Shown here: in pieces, positions 1-7,867 of the stretch | Position numbering within the stretch: the stretch's first letter is position 1 | Layout: every line of letters begins with the position of its first letter | NCBI GenBank assembly: GCA_026400435.1 | Contig: JAPLOZ010000011.1 | Coordinates: 16,579 to 80,578 of the forward strand | Length of the DNA: 64,000 bases | DNA from: Hyphomicrobiales bacterium | Lineage (GTDB): Bacteria > Pseudomonadota > Alphaproteobacteria > Rhizobiales > Rhizobiaceae | Reading direction: 5' to 3' | Notes under the pieces: generated by a model | Databases searched by the model: none | What the model was told of the DNA's origin: nothing | Seen by the model: only the letters and a program-made list of their open reading frames with translations | Position numbers and translations under genes: made by a program

Positions 1-449
1 CCGGTGCCCGCGGTGGTTGGCACCGCCACGATCGGCGCGATGGCGTCGGAATTCGCGCGGGTCCACCAGTCGCCGATATCCTCGAAATCCCAGACCGGCC
101 TTGTCTGGCCAGCCTGGAAGGCGACCAGCTTGCCGAGGTCGAGCCCCGAACCGCCGCCGAACGCGATAACGCCGTCATGTTTCCCCTTCTTGAACGCGGC
201 AACGCCGGCGTCGAGATTGGAGCCGACCGGGTTCGCCTTGACGTCCGAGAAGACGGCGTAGGGTATCTTGGCGTCGTCGAGGATCTTCAGCGTCGATGCG
301 ACGACCGGCAGCTTGGCCAGCCCCGGATCGGTGACGAAGAGCGGGCGCTTGATGCCGGCAAAAGCCAGCGCGTCGGGCAATTCCTTGATGCGGCCCGCGC
401 CGAAGCGAACTGTGGTCGGGTAGTTCCATTTGGAAATCAGCTTGGTCAT
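1..449 (-). CDS. Iron-containing alcohol dehydrogenase (N-terminal part, cut by window edge)
   Basis: The reverse strand reads MTKLISKWNYPTTVRFGAGR from the ATG at 449, and the frame stays open to the left edge, so only about 149 N-terminal residues are present. The opening W-x-Y-P-T-x-x-x-F-G-x-G pattern, the Rossmann-like FGGGSGLDLGK stretch (the family's GGGSxxD dinucleotide motif) and VAVPTTAGTG are typical of group III metal-dependent alcohol dehydrogenases, which oxidise alcohols with NAD(P) and usually a divalent iron. The metal-binding Asp/His residues would lie beyond the edge. It begins 29 bp after the aldehyde dehydrogenase stop on the same strand, so it is probably the last or a late gene of that operon and would make the aldehyde that its neighbour oxidises. 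The substrate is not known. Confidence 0.85.
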   Translation of the reverse strand, partial: MTKLISKWNYPTTVRFGAGRIKELPDALAFAGIKRPLFVTDPGLAKLPVVASTLKILDDAKIPYAVFSDVKANPVGSNLDAGVAAFKKGKHDGVIAFGGGSGLDLGKLVAFQAGQTRPVWDFEDIGDWWTRANSDAIAPIVAVPTTAGT

Positions 450-478
450 GGCGGTGCTTTCAGAAGCAGTTGTCGGGC

Positions 479-1867
479 TCAGATCTTTTCGCGCAGATGG
501 TAGCTCTTTGGCCGGGTCAAATTGTCGTAGCCGATCTCCGACAGGCCGGCGCCCTTGCCGGTGTCCTTGACACCGGTCCAGACCAGTGCGGGGTCGAGAT
601 AGTCGCAGCGGTTCATGAACACGGTGCCGGTCTCGACGCGGTCGCCGATGGCAATCGCGTGCTCCGTGTCGGAGGTCCAGATCGAGGCGGTCAGCCCGTA
701 GGGGCTGTCGTTCATCAGCGCGATCGCCTCCTCGTCGTTCCTCACCTTCATGATGCCGACGATCGGCCCGAAGCTTTCCTCGCGCATGACCGACATCTGG
801 TGGTTGACTCCGGTCAGCACTTCCGGCGCGAGGTACGGCGAGCCGGCAATATCGTTAGCCAGCTTCATGTTGACGTGCGATGTCGCGCCCTTGCGCAGCG
901 CCTCGGCATTCTGCTCGCGGATCAGATCGGCGAAGCGCGCCTGGGCCATCGGCCCCATGGTGGTCGCCTGTTCGAGCGGATTGCCGACGACATAGTTCCT
1001 GGTCTCGGCGACGAACCCCTCGACGAATTCGTCATAGACCTTCTCGTGGACATAGACGCGCTCGATGCCGCAGCAGCACTGGCCGGAATTATAGAAGGCA
1101 CCGTCGACGAGATTGGCGACCGCGAAATCGAGCTTTGCGTCGGGCAGCACGTAGGCCGGGTCCTTGCCGCCAAGTTCGAGCCCGAGCGTCATGAAGGTGC
1201 CCGCCGCCGCCTTCTCGATGGCGCGGCCGCCGGCGACCGAGCCGGTGAAGTTGACGTGGTCGATCTTGCCCGAGCCGAGCAGTCGTTCAGTCTGGACGTG
1301 GTTCAGCACGATGTTCTGGAAGATGCCCTTGGGCAGTCCTGCCTTCTCGAACGCCTGCGCGAAACGCTCGCCGACGAGCAGCGTCTGGGCGGCGTGCTTG
1401 AGGATCACGGCCGAGCCGGCCATCAGTGCCGGCACGATGGTGTTGACGGCGGTAAGATAGGGATAGTTCCACGGCGCGATAACCATCACGACGCCGAGCG
1501 GCTCCTTCTTCACATAGCGACGGAAGCCCTCCTTCGGGTTGGAGGCGGGAACTGGAGCGAGCGCCTTCTCGGCGATCTCGACCATGTACTGCGTGCGTTC
1601 GCGCACGCCGCCGAACTCGCCGCCGTAGCGCACGGGACGTCCCATCTGCCAGGCGATCTCGGGCACGATCTCGTCGGTCATCGCGACCAGCGCCTCAAGC
1701 ATTGCGAGCATGTATTTGCCGCGCGCGGCGATTGGCGTCTTGGCCCATTCGACCTGCGCCGCCTTCGCACGCTCGACGACTGCGTTGACTTGGGCGTCGG
1801 TCGCAACCGGCCGCTCGGCGTAGATCGAGCCGTCGACGGGAGATTTGAGTTTGATGGTTTCGCTCAT
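479..1867 (-). CDS. NAD(P)-dependent aldehyde dehydrogenase
   Basis: This is a 462-residue ALDH-superfamily protein. It carries the APWNYP motif with Asn at about residue 134, the catalytic Glu at about 231 in LELGGKD, and the nucleophile Cys in GQCCCGIER at about 265. It should oxidise an aldehyde to the acid with NAD or NADP in the cytoplasm. The ATG at 1867 is preceded by GGAG at a good distance. It lies between a toxin-antitoxin cassette upstream and the Fe-alcohol dehydrogenase downstream, all leftward. The glutamine-synthetase-like ligase and APC permease further upstream suggest the aldehyde may be a gamma-glutamylated intermediate, as in PuuC of the Puu pathway. That is inference; the family call is firm. 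Confidence 0.9.
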   Translation of the reverse strand: MSETIKLKSPVDGSIYAERPVATDAQVNAVVERAKAAQVEWAKTPIAARGKYMLAMLEALVAMTDEIVPEIAWQMGRPVRYGGEFGGVRERTQYMVEIAEKALAPVPASNPKEGFRRYVKKEPLGVVMVIAPWNYPYLTAVNTIVPALMAGSAVILKHAAQTLLVGERFAQAFEKAGLPKGIFQNIVLNHVQTERLLGSGKIDHVNFTGSVAGGRAIEKAAAGTFMTLGLELGGKDPAYVLPDAKLDFAVANLVDGAFYNSGQCCCGIERVYVHEKVYDEFVEGFVAETRNYVVGNPLEQATTMGPMAQARFADLIREQNAEALRKGATSHVNMKLANDIAGSPYLAPEVLTGVNHQMSVMREESFGPIVGIMKVRNDEEAIALMNDSPYGLTASIWTSDTEHAIAIGDRVETGTVFMNRCDYLDPALVWTGVKDTGKGAGLSEIGYDNLTRPKSYHLREKI

Positions 1868-1882
1868 GAAAACTCCATAAGA

Positions 1883-2299
1883 TCAGCAGGCAAGTGCGCT
1901 GACATGGCCCTGCTTGGCATATTCGAGGATCGCACGGTCGCGGGTCATGAGAGTCAGGTCATGGGCGCGCGCCGTGGCGACCAATATCCGATCTGCGGGA
2001 TCGCGATGCAGATTTCCTGGCAGAAAAGAAGACTCAATTAGCACTTCCGGAGACAGGGGCTCAATCCTGACCCCCGTGGCGGCAACCACTTCGCCAAATA
2101 GCGCAAGGGGCGTCCTAGTGGCTGGCAGCCGGTCCTTGCAACTCAATAAACCGAGTTCCCAAGCCGAGATTGGGGACACTCGGATTTTTTCGTCCGCGGC
2201 GAAGGCGGCTTTCATCGCTGCCCTCGCTTCCGGCTTTATCACTTCGTCCATTGCGATCCAGATGATCGCGCAAGTGTCGAGCAGCAGCCTTTTCGTCAC
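1883..2299 (-). CDS. PIN-domain ribonuclease toxin (VapC-type)
   Basis: A 138-residue PIN-domain protein of normal VapC size. The four acidic positions expected for Mg-dependent RNA cleavage are visible: D8 in LLLDTC, E48 in SAWELG, D100/D103 in HRDPADRILVATA, and D121 in MTRDRAI. The probable start is a GTG at 2299 whose GTGA overlaps the stop of the upstream antitoxin gene by 4 nt, which argues for translational coupling. The cassette stands between the glutamine-synthetase-like gene and the aldehyde dehydrogenase gene of an otherwise metabolic operon, so it looks like an insertion. The target RNA cannot be told from sequence. Confidence 0.85.
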   Translation of the reverse strand: MTKRLLLDTCAIIWIAMDEVIKPEARAAMKAAFAADEKIRVSPISAWELGLLSCKDRLPATRTPLALFGEVVAATGVRIEPLSPEVLIESSFLPGNLHRDPADRILVATARAHDLTLMTRDRAILEYAKQGHVSALAC

Positions 2300-2766
2300 G
2301 GCGTCTTGTCCGGTTCGAAAGCTGGCTGGGTGTAATCATAGTCGGCGACAAGAGTGACCCTGCCCTTCCATATCCCAAAGAGAGGATGATCAGGTTTTTG
2401 CGATCGTTCTCCCGCATTGCTGCCTTCATAGGGTGCCTGCGTTGCTTCTGCGAGGCCTGATGTATCATGGCCAGCCAGTGTCCGAATGTTCACGCGGGAA
2501 TAACCTTCCGGCCAGCCCTCCAAGCTGAAATCCACCTTCTTGTCAGCCAGATCGACATTTGAAGTACGGTAACTCGCGCGCATCCAAGCGCGTGCCTGGC
2601 TGTGGCCGCTTGGGCTGTTGCTCCACCATTCCTCGCGTTTTCGGGCCGACGGTGGGAGGGGCGCCCCAACTATCGCTTCGATTTCGGCAAAGGACAGGGT
2701 GAGTCGTCCCTGCCCGGAGAAAAGCAGGTACTCAAACAGTGGGTGATACTTCGTTCCTTCAGTCAT
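2296..2766 (-). CDS. Putative antitoxin: DUF7662-like domain joined to a VapB-type toxin-binding tail
   Basis: About 156 residues from the ATG at 2766; an in-frame ATG at 2781 is an alternative, and neither has a clear ribosome binding site. Residues about 7-82 (YHPLFEYL, LTLSFAEIEAIVG, LPPSARKREEWWSN, HSQARAW, VDFSL) resemble the small DUF7662 domain. After a linker, the last 30 residues (DHPLFGIWKGRVTLVADYDY and the acidic end) resemble the C-terminal toxin-neutralising tail of VapB/Phd-type antitoxins. No AbrB, RHH or HTH DNA-binding domain is recognisable, so the DUF7662 part may replace it. The gene overlaps the PIN toxin by 4 nt. Function is inferred from this pairing. Confidence 0.7.
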   Translation of the reverse strand: MTEGTKYHPLFEYLLFSGQGRLTLSFAEIEAIVGAPLPPSARKREEWWSNSPSGHSQARAWMRASYRTSNVDLADKKVDFSLEGWPEGYSRVNIRTLAGHDTSGLAEATQAPYEGSNAGERSQKPDHPLFGIWKGRVTLVADYDYTQPAFEPDKTP

Positions 2767-2790
2767 GCTGAAACGTACCATCAGTTCGCC

Positions 2791-2819
2791 GGTATACCAA
2801 TAGTATCTTACTACCTATG
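2791..2819 (-). promoter_or_regulatory. Candidate operator/promoter region of the toxin-antitoxin cassette
   Basis: Two symmetric elements lie directly upstream of the antitoxin gene: the palindrome GGTATACC at 2791-2798 and TAGTA-TCT-TACTA at 2801-2813. This AT-rich stretch stands out against its GC-rich surroundings. Toxin-antitoxin pairs usually repress their own promoter through such repeats. No clear -35/-10 pair was identified. Confidence 0.4.
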
Positions 2820-2821
2820 GC

Positions 2822-4192
2822 TCAATACCTCTCAAACCCTCTGTGCAGTTCCCAGTCGGTGATGCGACGGTCGTATTCGAACTGCTCCCACTCGGCGGTG
2901 TTGACGTAGTGGTCGACCACATCGTCGCCGAGGGCGGCGCGCAGCATCTTCGATTTCGCCAGGCTTTCGGTCGCGGCGCGCAGCGTCTTGGGGATTTCCG
3001 GCGTGCGGCTTGCCTTATATGCGTCGCCCTCAAAAGGCTTCTGCAACTCCAGCTTCTCATCGAGGCCTGCGAGCCCGGCGGCGATGAGCGCCGCGAAGGC
3101 AAGGTAGGGGTTGAGGTCGGCGCCGCCGATGCGGCACTCCATGCGCACGCCCTTGGTGCCTTCGCCGCAGAGCCGGAAGCCCGCCGTACGGTTGTCGCGA
3201 CTCCAGATGATGCGGGTCGGCGCCCAGGTAGCGACCTGGAAGCGCTTGTATGAATTGACGAAGGGCGCGAGGAACCAGGTGTATTCACGCGCATATTTGA
3301 TCTGGCCCGCGGCCCAGCTCTGGCCGATCTTCGACAGGCCCCATGGCCCCTTCTTGTCGAGGAACAGCGGCGTCTTCTTATCGGCGCTCCACAGCGAGTT
3401 GTGGATGTGGCTGGAATTGCCGGCGAGGCCGTAATTGTACTTCGCCATGAAGGTGATCGCCTTGCCCATCTGGCCGGCGATCTCCTTGGCGCCATTCTTC
3501 AGGATGACGTGGCGGTCGGCCATGTCGACGGCCTCGGCGTAGCGGACGTTGATCTCTTCCTGTCCCGGGCCCGCTTCCCCCTTGGAGTTCTCGATCGGAA
3601 TTCCCGCCGCCTCCATCTCGTTGCGCAGGCGGCGCATCACGTCCTCTTCCTTGGTGGTGATGCCGATCAGGTAGTCGCCGATGTATGGTGATGCGGTCGA
3701 CAGGCCCTGCCAGTGTTTTCCACGCGCAGAATCATAGGTTTCGTTGAACAGGTAGAACTCGAGCTCGGAAGCGAAGTAGCCGACATAGCCGCGCTCCTTC
3801 AGCCGCGCGACCTGGCGCTTCAGGATGGCGCGCGGCGAATGCGGCAGGTCGTCATGCGTGTGATGATCCTGCAGGTCGCACAGAACCAGCGCTGTCTTTT
3901 CCAGCCACGGAACATTGCGGATGGTCGCGAGGTCGGGCTTCATGACGAAGTCGCCATAGCCTTGCTCCCAGCTCGCCGCCTTGTAGCCCGGCACCGGCTC
4001 CATATCGATGTCGTTGGCCAGCAGATAGTTGCAGCCATGCGTCTCGTCGTAACCGCTCTCGACGAAGAACTTCGCCAGGAAACGTTTGCCGACCAGGCGG
4101 CCCTGCATGTCGACGGCGCACGCCAGCACCGTATCGATACCGCCTTCCGCAACTGCCTTCTTCAACTGATCGAATGTGAGGTTGCCGGCCAT
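2822..4192 (-). CDS. Glutamine synthetase family protein (probable gamma-glutamyl-amine ligase)
   Basis: A 456-residue protein starting at the ATG at 4192; the frame also opens at a TTG two codons earlier. It has the glutamine-synthetase fold signatures: FASELEFYLF with the metal Glu pair, GEAGPGQEEINVRYAEA, the GNSSHIHNSLW nucleotide/metal His region, WSRDNRTAGFR and RMECRIGGADLNPYLA. Its divergence from GlnA and its neighbours (permease, aldehyde and alcohol dehydrogenases, amidohydrolase) fit the PuuA/GlnA4 subgroup, which ligates glutamate to polyamines or ethanolamine using ATP. It is separated from the upstream permease gene by a strong hairpin. Substrate identity is inference. Confidence 0.85.
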   Translation of the reverse strand: MAGNLTFDQLKKAVAEGGIDTVLACAVDMQGRLVGKRFLAKFFVESGYDETHGCNYLLANDIDMEPVPGYKAASWEQGYGDFVMKPDLATIRNVPWLEKTALVLCDLQDHHTHDDLPHSPRAILKRQVARLKERGYVGYFASELEFYLFNETYDSARGKHWQGLSTASPYIGDYLIGITTKEEDVMRRLRNEMEAAGIPIENSKGEAGPGQEEINVRYAEAVDMADRHVILKNGAKEIAGQMGKAITFMAKYNYGLAGNSSHIHNSLWSADKKTPLFLDKKGPWGLSKIGQSWAAGQIKYAREYTWFLAPFVNSYKRFQVATWAPTRIIWSRDNRTAGFRLCGEGTKGVRMECRIGGADLNPYLAFAALIAAGLAGLDEKLELQKPFEGDAYKASRTPEIPKTLRAATESLAKSKMLRAALGDDVVDHYVNTAEWEQFEYDRRITDWELHRGFERY

Positions 4193-4234
4193 TCGCAAAT
4201 ACTCCGCGCGGATCTTGCTTGGGTGTCAGGTGTC

Positions 4235-4264
4235 AAAATCCGGGGCCGGTGTTGCCGGCCCCGG
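4235..4264 (-). terminator. Strong hairpin with T-run between permease and ligase genes
   Basis: CCGGGGCCGG at 4240-4249 pairs perfectly with CCGGCCCCGG at 4255-4264 around a 5-nt loop, and on the reverse strand it is followed by ATTTTG. That is an intrinsic-terminator-like structure for transcripts coming from the permease. As the next gene lies on the same strand 43 bp further on, it probably attenuates rather than ends the operon, or protects the upstream message. Confidence 0.6.
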
Positions 4265-4279
4265 AGAACGCAGTTCAGG

Positions 4280-5842
4280 TCAATTGCCGGTTTCGCCGAC
4301 AGCCCGCTCAGCTGCCGCGATGATGGCTTTGCGGGCTGCGATGCGGTCGCCGGTCGGCGGCCCCTCGAAGCGGCGCCGTTCGACGACGACCCACAGGATC
4401 AGCGCCAGGGCGAGGAACCCCAACACGACGTAGAGCACTCGCTCGTTCGGCGGTGCGATTGCGATGAACAAGATCACCGCCATGCCAATGACGGAAAGCA
4501 AGGTGACCAGTTTGTAGACGCCGGCCGACATCGCCCATGGGCCGGGGTTTGGCCATTTCGGGCCACCGAAGGCAAGGACGCCCGCGATCAGAGGTACGGT
4601 GAACGACAAGAACAGGAACACCAGTGTTGAGTTCACCACGATGACGTAGATCGAGGTTTCGCCGACCTTGATGGTCATCGCCAGCACCACGTAGAGGATG
4701 CAGAGCACGGTCGCAGTCCAGATCGCGTTGACCGGGGTACGATACTTCGGCGAGACGGTGGACAGGGCTTTTGAGCCGACCGGCACACCATCATCGCGCG
4801 AGAAGGCAAAGAGCATGCGGCTGGCCGAAGTGACGGTGGCAAGGCCGCAAAGCAGTTGCGCGATGAAGATGAAGAAATAGATCGCCAGTTTCAGCGCCGA
4901 GGGCAGAATCGCGTCCATTGTGGCAAAGAACATGCTCCAGCCCTGACCGGCGGCAACCGCCAGATCCGGAATGGCCAGCGTGATGGCGCAGATCATCACC
5001 CAACCGACGATCGATGACCAGAACACCGAGGTCACGATGCCGCGCGGCACAGAGGTTGCGGCGTTCTTGGTTTCTTCCGAGGTATGCGCCGAGGCGTCAT
5101 AGCCGGTGATGGTGTAGACCGGCAGCAGGAGGCAGAGCAGGAACAGATAACCCATGCTGTCGGATTGGGGGAAGACGTTGCCGCCCACCTCGCCGGAGTA
5201 GTTGGTGAAGGTCCACAGCCGCGAAATGTCGATGGCCGGCGCGAACATCAGGCAGGCCACGACCAGAACGGCCGTGGTGGCGAAAATGATGTAGCCCGAG
5301 ATGTCGGTCAGGAAGGTGGTGGCCTTGATGCCGATGTGGTTGAAGATCGCCTGGATGACGGTGATGGCGGCGACGAACAGCACAACCTGCATGTCTGTGC
5401 CGGTGAAGCCGAACCAGCTGCCGAAGGTGCCGGCGAAGAAATAGGCGGTGCCGATGTTGATGGCGCCGAGCACCGTGATCAGGCCCAGCAAGTTGAGCCA
5501 GGCGGTGAGCCAGCCCCAGAACCGGTTGCCGAGGATCGAACCCCAGTGATAAAGCCCGCCCGCTGTGGGGAAGGCCGAGGCGATTTGCGCCATCGACAGC
5601 GCGAACATGCCCGACAGGGTGCAGCCGACGATCCAGCCGATGCCGGCACCTGCGCCGCCGACTGACGAGATCGCCTGGGCAAAGGAATTGATTCCCCCCG
5701 ACAGAATGCAGATGATCGAGAACGAGATGGCGAAATTTGAAAACTTTGACATGGAACGCGAAAGCTCCTGCGCGTAACCCATGCCATGGAGGACTTTAAG
5801 GTCCTCATGGTGGTCTTTGTCCGAATATGCTTTCCCTACCAT
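4280..5842 (-). CDS. APC-superfamily amino acid/amine permease
   Basis: A 520-residue integral membrane protein with about 12 hydrophobic segments. The first helix region carries the glycine-rich break SGGINSF, and AFPTAGGLYHWG is a consensus-like amphipathic motif of the amino acid-polyamine-organocation superfamily. It resembles the GABA/choline/amine permease branch (eukaryotic-like AAT/ACT types). The ATG at 5842 has AAGGGGAC 7 nt upstream. It should import a basic amine, GABA-like compound or amino alcohol across the inner membrane for the gamma-glutamyl ligase encoded downstream. Substrate unassigned. Confidence 0.85.
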   Translation of the reverse strand: MVGKAYSDKDHHEDLKVLHGMGYAQELSRSMSKFSNFAISFSIICILSGGINSFAQAISSVGGAGAGIGWIVGCTLSGMFALSMAQIASAFPTAGGLYHWGSILGNRFWGWLTAWLNLLGLITVLGAINIGTAYFFAGTFGSWFGFTGTDMQVVLFVAAITVIQAIFNHIGIKATTFLTDISGYIIFATTAVLVVACLMFAPAIDISRLWTFTNYSGEVGGNVFPQSDSMGYLFLLCLLLPVYTITGYDASAHTSEETKNAATSVPRGIVTSVFWSSIVGWVMICAITLAIPDLAVAAGQGWSMFFATMDAILPSALKLAIYFFIFIAQLLCGLATVTSASRMLFAFSRDDGVPVGSKALSTVSPKYRTPVNAIWTATVLCILYVVLAMTIKVGETSIYVIVVNSTLVFLFLSFTVPLIAGVLAFGGPKWPNPGPWAMSAGVYKLVTLLSVIGMAVILFIAIAPPNERVLYVVLGFLALALILWVVVERRRFEGPPTGDRIAARKAIIAAAERAVGETGN

Positions 5843-5896
5843 TTTAACTGTCCCCTTTGTTTTGTTTGATTCAGCCGGCTGGCCAAACCTCTGTTG

Positions 5897-6697
5897 CTAG
5901 CCCGGCACCACGCTCCCCGTGCCACTATCGAGACCAGCCAAGATATCCGTCAGCAGAAGCGCCCATTTGCGCTGCCCCGCTTCGTCTTTTATTTCTTCGT
6001 TGCGGATTTCGATCATCGCGCAAGGCAGGCCATGCGCGCGGGCATGCCGTTCAAGCGTGAAATACACGCGATCGGCGGGCGAATAGGGCTGGTTGTCGCC
6101 AACCGTCAGGTTGCCGGCGCTTTCGAGCGCGGCAATCAACGGCGCGGATAGCCGCTCGTCGTCGTCATGCAGGATGCCGATCTGCCATGGCCGGGCGACG
6201 CCCTTGTAAATGGGCGTGAAGGAATGGATCGTCACCAGCCACGTCTCGCGGCCAGCCGCCAGTCGCTCGGCGACGAGATCGTCGATCGTCGCGTGGAATG
6301 GCTGCCAGGACAGCGCGATGCGCTGGGCGCGCTGCTTTTCGGTGAGCGTGGCATTGCCCGGGATCGGCGTGGTTTCGCTGATCGGTGGGATCAGGTCCGG
6401 CGCATCCAGGGGGCGGTTGCAGTCGATCAAAAGGCGCGACATGCCGGCTTGCACGAGCGTCGCGTCGAGCCGGTCAGCCATTTTCAGGCAGACGGGCAAA
6501 GCGCCCGGATCCCACGCGATGTGACGCTGCAGGTCGGCATCGGCGAGGCCGAGCGTCCCGTACTGAGGGGGGAGGTAATTCGTCGCGTGTTCGCAGATCA
6601 GCACGACAGGCGAGGTCCCGGCGCGGTTCGTCACACGCACCAAACCCTCCCCGACGGAGCCTTCACGAGCGCGTATTGCCTGTCCTGCGACCAGCAT
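5897..6697 (-). CDS. N-formylglutamate amidohydrolase family hydrolase
   Basis: A 266-residue FGase-family protein. It shows the N-terminal VVLICEHATNYLPP motif, LLIDCNRPLD, the TIHSFTPIY metal-site region and PCAMIEIRNEEI near the C-terminus, which together form the zinc amidohydrolase fold. Classical members release formate from N-formylglutamate in histidine breakdown, but no hut genes are here. In this operon (ligase, permease, aldehyde and alcohol dehydrogenases) it could remove glutamate from a gamma-glutamyl product. The ATG at 6697 has AGGGGA 6 nt upstream. It is the first gene of the leftward operon, divergent from the RpiR regulator. Confidence 0.85.
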   Translation of the reverse strand: MLVAGQAIRAREGSVGEGLVRVTNRAGTSPVVLICEHATNYLPPQYGTLGLADADLQRHIAWDPGALPVCLKMADRLDATLVQAGMSRLLIDCNRPLDAPDLIPPISETTPIPGNATLTEKQRAQRIALSWQPFHATIDDLVAERLAAGRETWLVTIHSFTPIYKGVARPWQIGILHDDDERLSAPLIAALESAGNLTVGDNQPYSPADRVYFTLERHARAHGLPCAMIEIRNEEIKDEAGQRKWALLLTDILAGLDSGTGSVVPG

Positions 6698-6850
6698 CAG
6701 GTCCCCTGCAAGCGCTGTATCTTACGATACGTTTTTTATTTCGTTGCGCTCGTCTGGATGATTTCATACATCTTTGCCGGCTTTGTCAAACATGTTCTTG
6801 TGGCGCACAGCAGAGGGAGGCCGCCGGGGAGATCGCTGGCGGGAAGGATC

Positions 6851-7678
6851 ATGGCGCATGGCGTCGCCGAGCTCATTTCCGATCGGATCGACACGATGCC
6901 TGCCGGCGAGCGCCGCGCGGCGCAGGCGCTGGTGGCCAACTATCCGGTGATCGGCCTGAAGACGGTGGCGGAGTTTTCGCAGGCGGCCGGCGTCAGTTCG
7001 CCAACGATCCTGCGCTTCGTGGCGCGGCTCGGATTCCAGAACTATCCGGAGTTCCAGGCGGCGCTGCAGGACGAACTGGCCGCGCAGCTGCAGTCCCCTG
7101 CGTCCCGCGCGGGACAGCCGCAGCCGTCCAGGCAGGGCAGGACGCCGGCGACCGTCGAGGCGACACTGGAAAACATCCGCGAGACCTTCCGCCATGTGTC
7201 GGCAAAGCAGATCGCCGATATCGTCGCGCTGCTTGCCCAGCCGAAGGCCGACGTGTTTCTCGTCGGCGGCCGCTTCACCGATCCGGTGGCGCGTTACATG
7301 GCAGCTCACCTCACCATCATACGGCCGCGCGTGCAGCATCTTGTGGGTCAGGAGAGCAACTGGCGGGACCGGCTGATCGACATGGGCAAGCGCGACGTCG
7401 TCATGATCTTCGACATTCGCCGCTACCAGGAGAGCCTGTTGCGTTTCGCCGAAAAAGCCCACCAGCGCGGCGTGCACATCATCCTATTCACCGACCAGTG
7501 GCTGTCGCCGATCGCGCGTTTCGCACGCCATGTCGTCGCAGGCAGAACGGCTGTGCCGTCGCCGTGGGATTCTTCCGCCGCGCTGTTCGTCGTGGCGGAG
7601 ATGCTGATCGGCGAACTGACGCGGCGGTTGGAATCCGAAAGCGCGCGCCGGATCCGCGAGATGGAAAACCTGCGCTGA
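6851..7678 (+). CDS. MurR/RpiR family transcriptional regulator
   Basis: A 275-residue protein with an N-terminal HTH of the RpiR type (residues about 3-80; TVAEFSQAAGVSSPTILRFV) and a C-terminal SIS sugar-isomerase-like ligand domain (VFLVGGRFTDPVARYMAAHL, then DVVMIFDIRRYQ). The ATG at 6851 follows GGGAAGG; upstream in-frame codons extend only into the divergent gene. Its position head-to-head with the amidohydrolase-permease-ligase operon makes it the likely local regulator. RpiR proteins usually sense phosphorylated or carboxylated small metabolites. Confidence 0.88.
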   Translation: MAHGVAELISDRIDTMPAGERRAAQALVANYPVIGLKTVAEFSQAAGVSSPTILRFVARLGFQNYPEFQAALQDELAAQLQSPASRAGQPQPSRQGRTPATVEATLENIRETFRHVSAKQIADIVALLAQPKADVFLVGGRFTDPVARYMAAHLTIIRPRVQHLVGQESNWRDRLIDMGKRDVVMIFDIRRYQESLLRFAEKAHQRGVHIILFTDQWLSPIARFARHVVAGRTAVPSPWDSSAALFVVAEMLIGELTRRLESESARRIREMENLR

Positions 7679-7867
7679 ACAAGCTTTTGTGAACAAGGCC
7701 TTGGCGGGCGGCAGATGCCCCAACCTTACCGGGATTTAATGATATTGCGGGTGCGCCGCAGCCGTGAAATTGTCATAACACCCACATAGGGATTCACTGT
7801 CGGCACGGTGAACCGCGTCGCGATATGTACACATGCGACCGACGTCGCACCCCCGCCCGGAGCATCA

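Noticed and set aside
470..2041. Long open frame (523 codons) on the plus strand opposite the aldehyde dehydrogenase
   Set aside because: It mirrors the codon structure of the real gene on the other strand, as expected at high GC, has no ribosome binding site and no recognisable domain.
5084..5665. Plus-strand frame rich in Glu, Gly and Asp opposite the APC permease
   Set aside because: Antisense of hydrophobic helices always gives polar shadows; no start signals.
6167..6850. N-terminal extension of the RpiR regulator
   Set aside because: It overlaps the divergent amidohydrolase gene. The HTH domain and GGGAAGG site place the start at 6851.
7700..7800. TTGTCA...CATAGG considered as promoter of the RND operon
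   Set aside because: Spacing and -10 match are poor; not distinguishable from background.
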